Source: Bryobacterales bacterium
GTDB lineage: Bacteria > Acidobacteriota > Terriglobia > Bryobacterales > Bryobacteraceae
Assembly: GCA_019261985.1 (NCBI GenBank)
Contig: JAFAQY010000053.1
Coordinates: forward strand, 1 to 64,000
Direction: 5' to 3'
DNA length: 64,000 nt
A program made the position numbers and the translations under genes. The notes beneath the pieces were generated by a model that searched no databases, was not told where the DNA came from, and was given only the letters and a program-made list of their open reading frames with translations. Within the stretch, counting starts at the first letter, position 1. Each line of letters opens with the position of its first letter. This document shows positions 53,245-62,700 of this stretch, piece by piece.

Positions 53245-54204
53245 CTAAAACCCGCTCTCTGCCAGAGCGGATGCGACTCGGTGAGAGTGCAATTCAATTT
53301 TATCAAGAATCGCGCACGCGGCCTCCAGAGCCGCCAAACCGTGTCTCCCGGTAACTCGCGGAAGCTCACGGGAAATCATGCTTTGAAAGAAATCTTCAAG
53401 TTCCAGACGCAGCGGCTCGTCTTTGGTTACCGGAAGAGCCGCGAAATCGATCGCCATGGGCGGTTTTACGCGAAACCGCACGACGTCTTTGCGGCTATAG
53501 TCGAGCGATATGTACTCGTGCGGCTGAAACACCCGCAGTTTACGTACGCGCTCGGTTGAGACGCGGCTCGCCGTAAGGTTCGCCACACAACCGCCGGGAA
53601 ACTGCAGCCGCACGTTGGCGATATCTACTTTGGGCGTGAGGATCGAAATACCGGCCGCGCGGATTTCTTCCGGCGTGTCCCCGGTCAGCGTGAGAACAAT
53701 ATCGATGTCGTGAATCATAAGATCCAGCACGACATCCACATCCAGACTGCGGGGCGTGAACTCGCTGAGGCGGTGGATTTCGAAAAACAGGGGTTTAGTG
53801 ATCACGGAGTTGAGCGCGATCACGGCCGGGTTGAAGCGCTCCAGGTGCCCGATCTCGAGGATTCTGCCGGTGCGGGCCGCGGTTTCCACCAAGGCCGCCG
53901 CCGCGGGGATAGAGTGCGCGATCGGCTTCTCCACCAGCACATCTATGCCGAGTTCCATCAAGGCGCAACCGATTTCGGAGTGCGTACTCGTCGGCGTCGC
54001 CACAACCGCGCCATCGGCCGCTCGGGCGAGGTCTTCCAGAGAGCCGAAAATTCGGCAGCCGTAAGTCGCGGCGGCTTCTCGCGCCCGCATGGCTTCAACG
54101 TCGAAAATGCCGGCAAGGCTCGCGTGCTCGGATTGATGAATTATGCGAAGGTGATTGCGGCCGAAGGCGCCCGCGCCCACGACCGCAATTCTGGGAACAT
54201 CCAT
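53245..54204 (-). CDS. Gfo/Idh/MocA-family dehydrogenase (GnnA-like candidate)
   Basis: A 319-residue NAD(P)-dependent sugar dehydrogenase. The Rossmann motif VVGAGAFGRNHLRI, the EKP motif (VLVEKPIAHS) and a GHLERFNPA segment followed by DVVLDLMIHDIDIVL are present. The last two are typical of members linked to lipid A sugar modification, such as UDP-GlcNAc 3-dehydrogenase, though no lpx gene is adjacent here. It lies between a DinB gene and tonB on the same strand with tiny gaps, so an envelope role is plausible. Confidence 0.88.
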   Translation of the reverse strand: MDVPRIAVVGAGAFGRNHLRIIHQSEHASLAGIFDVEAMRAREAAATYGCRIFGSLEDLARAADGAVVATPTSTHSEIGCALMELGIDVLVEKPIAHSIPAAAALVETAARTGRILEIGHLERFNPAVIALNSVITKPLFFEIHRLSEFTPRSLDVDVVLDLMIHDIDIVLTLTGDTPEEIRAAGISILTPKVDIANVRLQFPGGCVANLTASRVSTERVRKLRVFQPHEYISLDYSRKDVVRFRVKPPMAIDFAALPVTKDEPLRLELEDFFQSMISRELPRVTGRHGLAALEAACAILDKIELHSHRVASALAESGF

Positions 54205-54212
54205 TCCCGCGC

Positions 54213-54764
54213 CTAGGGCTTGGCCGCCGCTTGCTGCATCCGAGCCCGCGTCTCCTCCATCCTGCGCGTCAGATGTGGAACCACGCCGACCATGCGTTCC
54301 AAAAGCATAAGCTGACCACGATGGTGCATCTCATGTTCTTTCACGCTCATGATCATGTCGAAGCGGCTCCGCGAGGGGGGTTCACCTCCGGGGGGCATTG
54401 TCACAACCTCGCCCAGAAAGCTCTCTGGGAGCGTTTCCAGCCAGTTCGCGAAGTGATCGCGGCCATCTTTGAGTTGTTTGACGATCTCGGCCTTTCGCTT
54501 GCCGGATTTCTCATCCGCGATGCGCGGCTCGATAAACGCCATGAAATCGAACCCGGTCATGCTGGTGCGCTTCTGGACGCCAAGAGCCTCATATGGGAAA
54601 TCCGGAATATGCGCGATATGGATTAGCATTTCGCCGATGCTACGGTTCTCAGGGGTCGCGCGAAATCCGTACTTATCTTCTGGAATGTCTTCCGCGATTT
54701 GAATGGTGTTGTTGCGGACGGTGCGGAATGCCGCCGCAAGCTCTTTTGCTCCGTAGTAGTTCAT
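54213..54764 (-). CDS. DinB-family protein
   Basis: A 183-residue cytoplasmic four-helix-bundle protein: ELAAAFRTVRNNTIQIAEDIPEDKYGFRATPENRSIGEMLIHIAHIPDF and, near the end, SRFDMIMSVKEHEMHHRGQLMLLERM. Histidines in LIHIAH and EHEMHH are placed as the DinB metal triad. Such proteins are often thiol transferases or of unknown role. It heads a four-gene minus-strand run (DinB, Gfo/Idh, TonB, small membrane protein) and is divergent from the TPR membrane protein gene. Confidence 0.88.
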   Translation of the reverse strand: MNYYGAKELAAAFRTVRNNTIQIAEDIPEDKYGFRATPENRSIGEMLIHIAHIPDFPYEALGVQKRTSMTGFDFMAFIEPRIADEKSGKRKAEIVKQLKDGRDHFANWLETLPESFLGEVVTMPPGGEPPSRSRFDMIMSVKEHEMHHRGQLMLLERMVGVVPHLTRRMEETRARMQQAAAKP

Positions 54765-54836
54765 TCACACATTCTATCGGAGGGCACGTACCTCAAGCAG
54801 CGGCTTTCGTGTCAGCCAGTGTTATTCTGGCCGCTT

Positions 54837-56627
54837 GTGGCAACCAAGCGCGCGGATCCAGCAGGGCGGCTGAACCAGCGCGACCTCTGGCTGGCGGCTC
54901 TGCTGGTATCGCTGCTCCTGCTCGCCTACATTCCGGCGCTCAGCGGGGGCATGGTCTGGGATGATGACGCTCACATCACCCGGCCGGAGCTACGCTCGCT
55001 GGGCGGCTTGGGCCGCATTTGGTTCCAGCTGGGCTCCACGCAACAGTACTATCCGCTTTTGCACACCGCCTTTTGGTTGGAATATGCCTTGTGGGGCGGC
55101 GATGTGCGCGGATACCACCTTACGAATCTGGCGCTGCACGCGTGCTCGGCTCTGTTGCTGGTCGTGTTGCTGCGGCGGTTGGAAATGCCGGGAGCCTGGC
55201 TGGCCGGCTTTTTATTTGCTTTGCATCCTGTCTGCGTAGAATCCATCGCGTGGATCTCAGAGCAGAAGAACGCGCTCTCGACTGCGTTTTATTTGGGCTC
55301 GGCGTTGGTTTATCTGCGCTTCGACCAGAGCCGCCGCCGCGCTGACTACTATGGCGCGCTCGCGCTGTTTGTGGCGGCGCTGCTGAGCAAGACGGTAACC
55401 GCAACCTTGCCGGCGGCCTTATTGGTCGTGCTTTGGTGGCGGCGAGGAAAGCTCGATTTGAAGCGCGATGTGCGGCCGCTATTGCCTTGGCTCGCCATGG
55501 GGGTCGCGGCCGGGATTTTCACAGCGTGGGTGGAACGGCGCTACATCGGCGCCGGCGGCGCGAATTTTTCCCTGGCCTTACTCCAGCGTGTGCTGCTCAG
55601 CGGACGAATCCTTTGGTTTTACCTGGCAAAGCTGGTTTTGCCTATCAATTTGCTGTTCACTTATCCACGCTGGACCGTGGACCCGAGAGTTTGGTGGCAG
55701 TGGTTGTTTCCAACCGGCGCCGTTATTCTGGCGGCGGCTCTGGTGCTGCTGGCTCGAAGATTTCGCGGCCCACTCGCCGGCTTCTTGTTCTTCGCGGGAA
55801 CTCTCTTCCCCGTGCTCGGCTTCCTCAATGTTTACCCGTTCATCTTCTCGTTCGTGGCGGATCACTTTCAATATCAGGCGAGCCTCGGGATTTTAGTCCC
55901 CGCGGCATACGGGCTCAATTGGGCGAGCCGCAAGCACGCCATCATTCCCGCGATCGTAATCGCTGCCATGGCCGCGCTGACGTGGAATCAGACCGGAGTG
56001 TTTCGAGATGCCGAGACGCTCTATCGCGACACCCTGGCTCGCAATCCCGACAGTTGGATGGCGCACAACAACCTGGGTTTCGTGTTGGCCGCAATGCCCG
56101 GGCATCGAGACGAGGCTATTCAGCATCTCGAAGCAGCCGTTCGTTTAAACCCTGGCGCCGCGGAAGCGCACATGAACCTTGGTGTCTTCCTCGCGGAAAC
56201 GGGGCACTTGGAAGAAGCTGTGGCGCACTACCGGGCAGCGCTCGAAATTTATCCTACGTATGCCGTCGTTCACAACGATCTCGGCGCCGCGTTATCCCAA
56301 CTTCCCGGCCGCTCGGAAGATGCCATCGAGGAGTATCGGGCAGCGCTCCGGATCAATCCCAATTACGCCGAAGCCCATAACAACCTCGGCAGCCTGCTGC
56401 TTCACACGGCCGACGGGCAGTCGACGGCCATAAAGGAATTTCAAGAGGCTCTGCGCCTGAATCCGGGCTTGGTTGAGGCGCACGCGAATCTCGGGTCCGC
56501 GCTGGCGAGCACGCCGGGAAGGCAAGACGAAGCGATCTTCCACCTCCAGGAGGCGTTGCGGGTACGTCCCGATCTACAAGCGGAGCGGCAGTTGTTATCC
56601 AACCTTCTGGCTGCGCGGCAGCGCTGA
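54837..56627 (+). CDS. Membrane protein with C-terminal TPR repeats (GT-C glycosyltransferase-like)
   Basis: A 596-residue protein. The N-terminal two thirds contain about ten hydrophobic segments, with the loop GGMVWDDDAHITRPELRS after the first, resembling the PMT/GT39-like family often called TPR-domain O-mannosyl/GlcNAc-like proteins; ESIAWISEQKNALSTAFYL is another marker. From about residue 390 four to five TPR units follow (NPDSWMAHNNLGFVLAAMPGH, NPGAAEAHMNLGVFLAETGH and so on). I use the GTG at 54837 because the earlier ATG overlaps the divergent DinB start. The TPR part is duplicated at 58941. Confidence 0.85.
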   Translation: MATKRADPAGRLNQRDLWLAALLVSLLLLAYIPALSGGMVWDDDAHITRPELRSLGGLGRIWFQLGSTQQYYPLLHTAFWLEYALWGGDVRGYHLTNLALHACSALLLVVLLRRLEMPGAWLAGFLFALHPVCVESIAWISEQKNALSTAFYLGSALVYLRFDQSRRRADYYGALALFVAALLSKTVTATLPAALLVVLWWRRGKLDLKRDVRPLLPWLAMGVAAGIFTAWVERRYIGAGGANFSLALLQRVLLSGRILWFYLAKLVLPINLLFTYPRWTVDPRVWWQWLFPTGAVILAAALVLLARRFRGPLAGFLFFAGTLFPVLGFLNVYPFIFSFVADHFQYQASLGILVPAAYGLNWASRKHAIIPAIVIAAMAALTWNQTGVFRDAETLYRDTLARNPDSWMAHNNLGFVLAAMPGHRDEAIQHLEAAVRLNPGAAEAHMNLGVFLAETGHLEEAVAHYRAALEIYPTYAVVHNDLGAALSQLPGRSEDAIEEYRAALRINPNYAEAHNNLGSLLLHTADGQSTAIKEFQEALRLNPGLVEAHANLGSALASTPGRQDEAIFHLQEALRVRPDLQAERQLLSNLLAARQR

Positions 56628-56645
56628 GGCGATACGATTGCGGTA

Positions 56646-56918
56646 ATGGAGCACGCGCCGGAGTACACGGACACAGACCCGCGAGTGATGGAGGTGTGGT
56701 TGGATTTGCTACGGCACATGGACCCGGGTGAAAAGCTGGCCCAGAGCCTAAACCTAACAAACATGGCATTTCGCCTGAGCGAAGCTGGCGTCCGGCTCGC
56801 GCATCCGGACGCGGACGAACGCGAAATTTTCTTACGCGCCGCCGCTCGGCGCTTGCCGAAAGACTTAATAATTCGCGTTTACGGATGGGACCCCGGGGAC
56901 AATGGCGACGCCGGCTGA
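56646..56918 (+). CDS. Small protein paired with a nucleotidyltransferase
   Basis: A 90-residue acidic, helical protein (DTDPRVMEVWLDLLRHMDPGEKLAQSLNLTNMAFRLSEAGVRLAHPDADEREIFLRAAARRL). Proteins of this pattern (M.P.EKL......N....L...G.R..HP.ADE.E...R.A) are, as I recall, regularly encoded immediately before a nucleotidyltransferase-fold gene, as here with a 17-bp overlap. The constant pairing suggests a partner or antitoxin-like role, but nothing is established. It begins 18 bp after the TPR gene. Confidence 0.7.
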   Translation: MEHAPEYTDTDPRVMEVWLDLLRHMDPGEKLAQSLNLTNMAFRLSEAGVRLAHPDADEREIFLRAAARRLPKDLIIRVYGWDPGDNGDAG

Positions 56919-57474
56919 TGCGCTCTGCCGGCCGCTGGAAATCCTGGACAAAATGGAAATTCCGTATGTGGTCGGCGGCTCCACTGCAAGTTCGGTTCAT
57001 GGGATTCCACGAACCACTAATGATGTGGATGTTGTCGTTGACCTTGCACACGATCAAATACCGGAATTGGTGTCTGAACTGAAGACCGACTTCTATGTAG
57101 ACGCCGATATGATTCGAAAAGCCCTCGCGCTTGGGCGAGCCTTCAACATTGTCCATTTCCAAAGTGCATTCAAATGCGATTTGTTTCCGCTCCATACAGA
57201 CGAATTCAGCCGCGCCGAGTTCGGCAGACGCCGTTTCGCCGTCATAACCTCCCTCGGCCCGGAACCGATTCAGTGTGCGATTGCGAGCGCCGAGGATACA
57301 ATGCTGCGAAAACTGCAATGGTACCGTGCCGGAGGCGAAACCTCCGAGCGTCAGTGGAACGACCTCCGGGGTATGTTGCGCGCCAGCGGGGACAAGCTGG
57401 ATCGCGAGTACCTTCGAAAATGGGCGAAGCATCTCCGGGTTGACGATTTGTGGGAACGCCTACTCAACGAGTAA
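56902..57474 (+). CDS. Nucleotidyltransferase-fold protein (AbiEii / DUF6036-like)
   Basis: A 190-residue protein with the nucleotidyltransferase signature GGSTASSVHGIPRTTNDVDVVVDL (the GG[S/A] turn followed by the DxD pair) and a C-terminal helical half with EDTMLRKLQWYRAGGETSERQWNDLRGMLRASGD, the usual substrate-selection region. Related proteins include AbiEii-type toxins that modify tRNA, and uncharacterised enzymes. Its overlap with the small upstream gene defines a two-gene module. Defence or toxin-antitoxin function is possible but unproven. Confidence 0.82.
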   Translation: MATPADALCRPLEILDKMEIPYVVGGSTASSVHGIPRTTNDVDVVVDLAHDQIPELVSELKTDFYVDADMIRKALALGRAFNIVHFQSAFKCDLFPLHTDEFSRAEFGRRRFAVITSLGPEPIQCAIASAEDTMLRKLQWYRAGGETSERQWNDLRGMLRASGDKLDREYLRKWAKHLRVDDLWERLLNE

Positions 57475-57504
57475 CGCGGCGGTCTTGCCGACAACTACTC
57501 CATC

Positions 57505-57669
57505 TTACCGACCAAAGTGATTTATTACAGCCGCAACCAGAATGAGGATACCTACAGCCGCAATAGCTAAGACTCCTATCCACGGGAACGGCTGAGGGCT
57601 CTTGATTACCGGTATCGCCACCTCTCTCTCGGATCGAGAGTGCGAAGTAAGGAATTCTGCATCGGGCAT
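57505..57669 (-). CDS. Small single-pass membrane protein
   Basis: A 54-residue protein with a hydrophilic N-terminus and one clear membrane helix at the end (WIGVLAIAAVGILILVAAVI), followed by NHFGR. I begin at the ATG at 57669; an upstream start at 57717 would overlap the preceding decayed M50 gene. It may have been part of that locus. No family is recognised. Confidence 0.45.
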   Translation of the reverse strand: MPDAEFLTSHSRSEREVAIPVIKSPQPFPWIGVLAIAAVGILILVAAVINHFGR

Positions 57670-57674
57670 CGCGC

Positions 57675-58764
57675 TTAGGCATTCGGTCTCGCTTTCAGAG
57701 ATCTTCCGCAATGCCAATCGTGTTGTCCCGAATGCAATGCCAGCCCTTCAATGAAGCTGCGCGCCGCCGCCCAGCTACGGAGTGCGTCCTCATAAAGTCG
57801 CTCGCCCATCGCAATGTCCGCTTCGGCAAACACAATCGGCCTAGTTCTGTCGAGTTTCTTTGCTCGATCAAGCCATACTTTGGCGTTTGCCGGATTCTTC
57901 CCCTCGCGAGCACATTGGGAAGCCGCATTGAAAAAACACCAAGCGCGCAGTTTGTTCGTGGCGCCGCAGTTTGACTCGGCCAAGGCGTTCTCAAGGTGTT
58001 GGGAAGCCGCCCGCCCGTCGCCTAGATCCACACTTCTGTAGTACGCCAGCATTTGGGAGTAGAAGTAATGGGCCTCCGAAGGCCCGGCGCTTAAGGATTG
58101 CGCGACCAGTTCCGGGTCCCATTCACGAGGCAACACCCCGTCGGCGTCTTCCGCCATAAGCGCAAGGAAGGAGATCCATTTCCGGGATCGCTCCGGATAC
58201 CTTAGCAGTTGCCATAATCGAGCGGAATCAGATAACGTTCCACTGGTCGAGAGGGGAATAAGCGAGACTAAAGGAAAGATTGCACCCCAAAAGAGACTGC
58301 CGATCCAATCGCCTGCACCCACTTCCGAATTTCGCCCAAGCAACGCCGCTAACCGCGAAGAGTAGAATGCTCGCCAGCGGGCCGCCCGCAACCATCCATG
58401 CAAGACCCGCAGGTCGAAGCGTCTTCGCTACACGCGGCATCACGCCACCGCCAAACGTGCAGCCGTCAAGCCGAAACCTCCAATGGCCGGCGATTTTGTA
58501 AAGCGAAAAGCCCCCTACCGAGATGCCTCTGGATTCGACGCCCGCCAGCTGGCCGGCAATCAGGTGCCCCGCCTCATGGACGGCGATAGCGACGTAGATA
58601 GCTGGCAACCAGAGCAGGCCATTAAAGGAAGGATTCAAGTCCGCCCATTCTGCAAGAAATGGGGCGAAAATAAAGGCCAACGAAAACAACGTGAGTCCGA
58701 ACAACAACCACCAGGGCTTTCGCGGCGGTTCTTGTTCCAGGTCGAGAATCGGTGTCGCTGACAT
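57675..58764 (-). pseudogene. M50-family membrane metalloprotease (site-2 protease-like) with a frameshift
   Basis: The N-terminal half (from 58764) has two or more hydrophobic segments and the zinc motif HEAGH in IYVAIAVHEAGHLIAGQLAG. A VSGVAWAKFGSG segment follows, where the frame is lost at about 58318-58320. Deleting one base of the GGG there (CCC on the plus strand) continues into the second frame, AGDWIGSLFWGAIFPLVSLIPL, through a long helical, TPR-like C-terminus to the stop at 57675. The joined protein would be about 360 residues. Either a genuine pseudogene or a sequencing error at a homopolymer; the rest of both frames looks well conserved. Confidence 0.7.
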
Positions 58765-58940
58765 AGTCGGTAAGCGAAGGCAAATCGGGAGAGTTGATGA
58801 ACCTCAGCGGTTTGAGCCGCATTCGGCTAAGTGCTGGGTCGACGGGAAGCTTTTCATGTCGAGGCCACGCCGGGGCGAACCGTATTTTTCGCTCGTAATT
58901 CCCGCCGCCGAACGTCACTGGGCCTTGCACATGGGCAGGC

Positions 58941-59591
58941 CTGACGTGGAATCAGACGGGAGTCTTTCGAGATGCCGAGACGCTCTATCGCGACATGCTG
59001 GCTCGTAATCCCGATAGTTGGATGGCGCACAACAACCTCGGATTCGTGTTGACCGGGATGCCTGGGCTCCGGGACGAGGCGATGCAGCATCTCGAACAAG
59101 CGGTTCGTTTAAATCCGGCCGACGCGGAAGCACAAATGAACCTTGGTGTCTTCCTCGCGGAAGCGGGGCACTTGGAAGAAGCTGTGGCGCACTACCGGGC
59201 AGCGCTCGAAATTTATCCTACGTATGCCGTCGTTCACAACGATCTCGGCGCCGCGTTGTCCAACTTCCTGGCCGGTCGGAAGAGGCTATCGAGGAGTATC
59301 GGGCCGCGCTCCGCAGCAATCCCAACTACGCCGAGGCACACAACAATCTCGGCAGCCTGCTGCTACACACGCCCGGCGGAGGGCCTGCCGCGTTGCAGGA
59401 ATTTCAAGAAGCGCTGCGCCTGAACCCCGGAATGGTTGAGGCGCACGCGAACCTCGGCTCGGCGCTGGCGAGCACGCCGGGAAGGCAGAATGAGGCGATC
59501 TTCCACCTTCAGGGAGGCGTTGCGGGTACGTCCCGATCTACAAGCGGAACGGCAGTTGTTATCGAATCTGGTCGCGGCGCGCCAGCGCTAA
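58941..59591 (+). pseudogene. Truncated, frameshifted duplicate of the TPR region of the 54837-56627 gene
   Basis: These 651 bases align end to end with 55977-56627, the TPR-coding tail of the upstream membrane-protein gene. One stretch (59164-59257) is identical over 94 bases to 56200-56293. The copy lacks the membrane part, loses one base near 59259 and gains one near 59512, so TPR repeats continue in two frames (LGVFLAEAGHLEEAVAHY in the first, then PGRSEEAIEEYRAALRSNP in the second). The final tail is scrambled. The region 58765-58940 before it has no recognisable gene. Confidence 0.85.
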
Positions 59592-59724
59592 CGGGGCGAT
59601 ATGTAGGGCGGCGATTGCGGAGTGCCACAAGATAATGTGCCCCACCCGCTTTACTTTCTCTTCCTTTGCGTTTAGGATGTAAACACTCCCCCTTATAAAC
59701 GTCTGCTATTAGGAGGGGATTGCG

Positions 59725-62700
59725 TTGCTGAAACTGAAACGAGTCGATATCCAGGGATTTAAGTCGTTTTACGACCGCAGCGATCTTCGGTTCCATGGAA
59801 CGGGGATTGCCGCCATCGTCGGACCGAACGGCTGTGGAAAATCCAACATCAGCGACGCCATTAGTTGGGTCCTGGGCGAACAGAGCGCGAAGAGTCTTCG
59901 TGGAGCTCGCATGGAAGATGTAATCTTCGCCGGCACGCGCGACCGCAAGCCGCTCGGCCTGGCGCAGGTGACTCTGACAATGGTCGACCCAGCGGCGGCT
60001 ACACCGATTCCCAACGCTCCGCATCACGCTCATATCGAAACTTCGGTTGGTCCGGATGGTGAAACTCACATCGAGGCGCATTCTGAATTGCCGGCGAATG
60101 CAAACGGGAACGGCGTGCACCCGCAGCATCCCAAGCCGGAAGAGATCACGATTACGCGGCGGCTTTACCGCTCCGGTGAAAGCGATTACCTGATTAACGG
60201 CCGCCCGGCGCGGCTGCGCGATATTCAGGACCTGTTTATGGGCACCGGTCTTGGCCCGGAAAGCTACGCCATTATCGAGCAGGGGCGCATTGGGCAGATT
60301 CTCTCGAACAAGCCGGCTGACCGCCGGGCCGTTATCGAAGAAGCTGCCGGCATCGGCAAGTATAAAACCCGCAAGCGGCTGGCCGAGGCGAAGCTCGAAA
60401 GCGCCCGGCAGAACCTTTCGCGCGTGTTCGACATTCTCGAAGAGGTCGGCCGTCAGGCGAACTCTCTGAAGCGGCAGGCTTCGAAGGCGAAGCGGTACGA
60501 AGAGCTGCGGACGCAAATGCTCGGCCATCTGCGCCGCGCGGTGGCGGGTCGGTTTACAGTACTCGAGCGCGAAGCTACGAAACTGGCGCTGGACCTGAAC
60601 GAAGCGCAGACCGCTTTTCAGGGATTCTCGGCACAAGTGCAGGAAAAGGAAGTCGAGCACACCTCCACGCAAGAAGCCTGTTTCAAAACGGAGGCGGCGC
60701 TGACTTCGGCGCGAAGCCGGGTAGCGGAACTCAATCTCGAATCGGAGCGTACGCGCGGCCGCTTGGAAATGCAGGCGAAGCAGATCGCTGCGATCGATGA
60801 GCGCCTCACCACCGGCGAGGCCGAGACACAGAACCTGGAAGCGCGGCATCAACAGGAAAACGCGGAATTGCAAGCGCACACGCAGACGCTTGCGCAACTC
60901 GAAACCGCGAGTGCCACCGCGCGGGAGAATCTCCAGGCCAAGACCGCCGAACGCGACGCGCTCCAAACCAGCCTGCGCGCGCGTGAGCGCGCCATCGAGG
61001 TGTCGCGTCAGCAGGTGCTCAGGCTTCTGGGCGAAGCATCCACTTTGCGCAATCAGCTCGCCCAAATCGACGAGTACCTCGCGGGAATGGAACGTGACTC
61101 CGCCCGGTGCAAACGGGAAGAAGAAGCCGCTTCCTCCGACCTTGCGCGAATGGAGCAAATGAAGAAGGATCTCTCCACGCGATTGTCCGCCCGGCAGATG
61201 GAGCTTGAGTCCCTAGCGGATCGCCGCCGGCGAGTGGAAGAGGAAATCAAGCAGCGGCAGGCCAGCACGGTCGCCGCGCGAGCGCGGTTGGAGGAGGTCC
61301 GCGGCGCGCTCTCGCGGCAAAAGGCGCGCAAAGATTCGCTCGAAGAGATTCTTTCGCACCGGTCCTACACAACGGAAAGCGTAAAGCGGCTCTTCGAACA
61401 CGAACCCGTGGAGGGTTTCAAGCCGGCGGGCGTGCTGGCGGATTTTGTAGAAGCAATCGATCCGGCTTGGGAAAAAGCCTGCGAAACGTTCCTTCACGAG
61501 GAGTTGGAATACGTCGTGGTCAATGGATGGGCCGAAGCCGAGCGTGGCATCGAGCTGATGTACGCCGAATCGGATGGCCGCGCGACATTCCTCGTGCATC
61601 TGCTCGTAGGACAAGCTTCAGCTTGTCCCGAACAAAGCACTGGACAAGCTGAAGCTTGTCCTACCGGCGTTGCCGGCCGGCTTAGCGATACGCTTCGATT
61701 AACCAACGGCCTCGCTGCCGCGCCTCAGGATCTGGCGCCGCGTCTTTCTCGCTGTTTCCTGGTCTCCGATCGAGCTACGGCGCAGCAGTTGGCTATCACT
61801 AATCCTGATTGCTACTTCCTGTTGCCCGACGGAGTGAGCTATCACGGACACGCGGTCAGCGCCGGCCGGAAAACCGGTGGCGGCCCGCTCGCGCTTAAGC
61901 GCGAACTGCGCGAACTGAACCTGCAGGTGGACCAGCGGCAGCGTGAAACCGACGCTCTGGCGGGCGAAATCGAAGAACTCGAGCGCAGCACGTCGCAATT
62001 AAGGGAAGAGCTGGAACACGTCCGCCATTTGCAGCAATCGCAAGAAAAGGATGCGTTGGCGCTGGATCACGAACAGCGCAAGCTGGCGGAGGAGTTCACT
62101 CGCTCCGGATCGCGGCTTTCTGTAGCTCGGCTAGAGCTGGAGCGTTTGGGGCGGGAAGACAGCCGCGCTCGAGCGCAGCGCGAAGAGAGCCAGCGTGTCG
62201 TGGCCGAAAAGGAACAGGCGCGCTTCGAGCAGGAGAAAGAACTCGAAGCCGCGCGCGCCGAATTCGAGCGAATGCAGGCGCAAGCTCACAGTATTGGCGA
62301 AGAGCATGCGGCACTCCGCGCCGACCTCGCCGGCCGCGATGAACGTTTGAGATCGGAGAAGGCAGCCGCGGCAAGGTTGGAGGCGCAACTCAGCCACCTC
62401 GCCACGCGGCGCGACGAGCTGGCTCGCGAACTGGAGCGCATGGGCGTGGAGCGCGCCCGCTTGCTTGCCGATAACATCGAGCTCGATCGGAAAGCGGCAA
62501 GCCTTGCGGAAGCAACAGCGGACGCTGCCGCGGAAGTAGAAAGGCTCGCCACGGAAGAGACCGCCGGCCGCGCGGCGCTACTCGCTCTTGAAGAATGTTT
62601 GAAAGCCCTGCGCGCTGAAGCTCAGACCGCGCAGGACCGGCGCAGTGAACTCGAAGTCGAGTTGGTCAAGAAGCAAGGCGACCTCAAGTATCTCGACGAG

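Noticed and set aside
56353-57432. Minus-strand open frame (359 codons)
   Set aside because: Antisense to the TPR gene end and the nucleotidyltransferase pair; no protein-like motifs.
59509-61158. Long minus-strand open frame (549 codons) opposite smc
   Set aside because: It is antisense to the conserved SMC N-terminal half, has no recognisable domain and arises from high GC codon bias.
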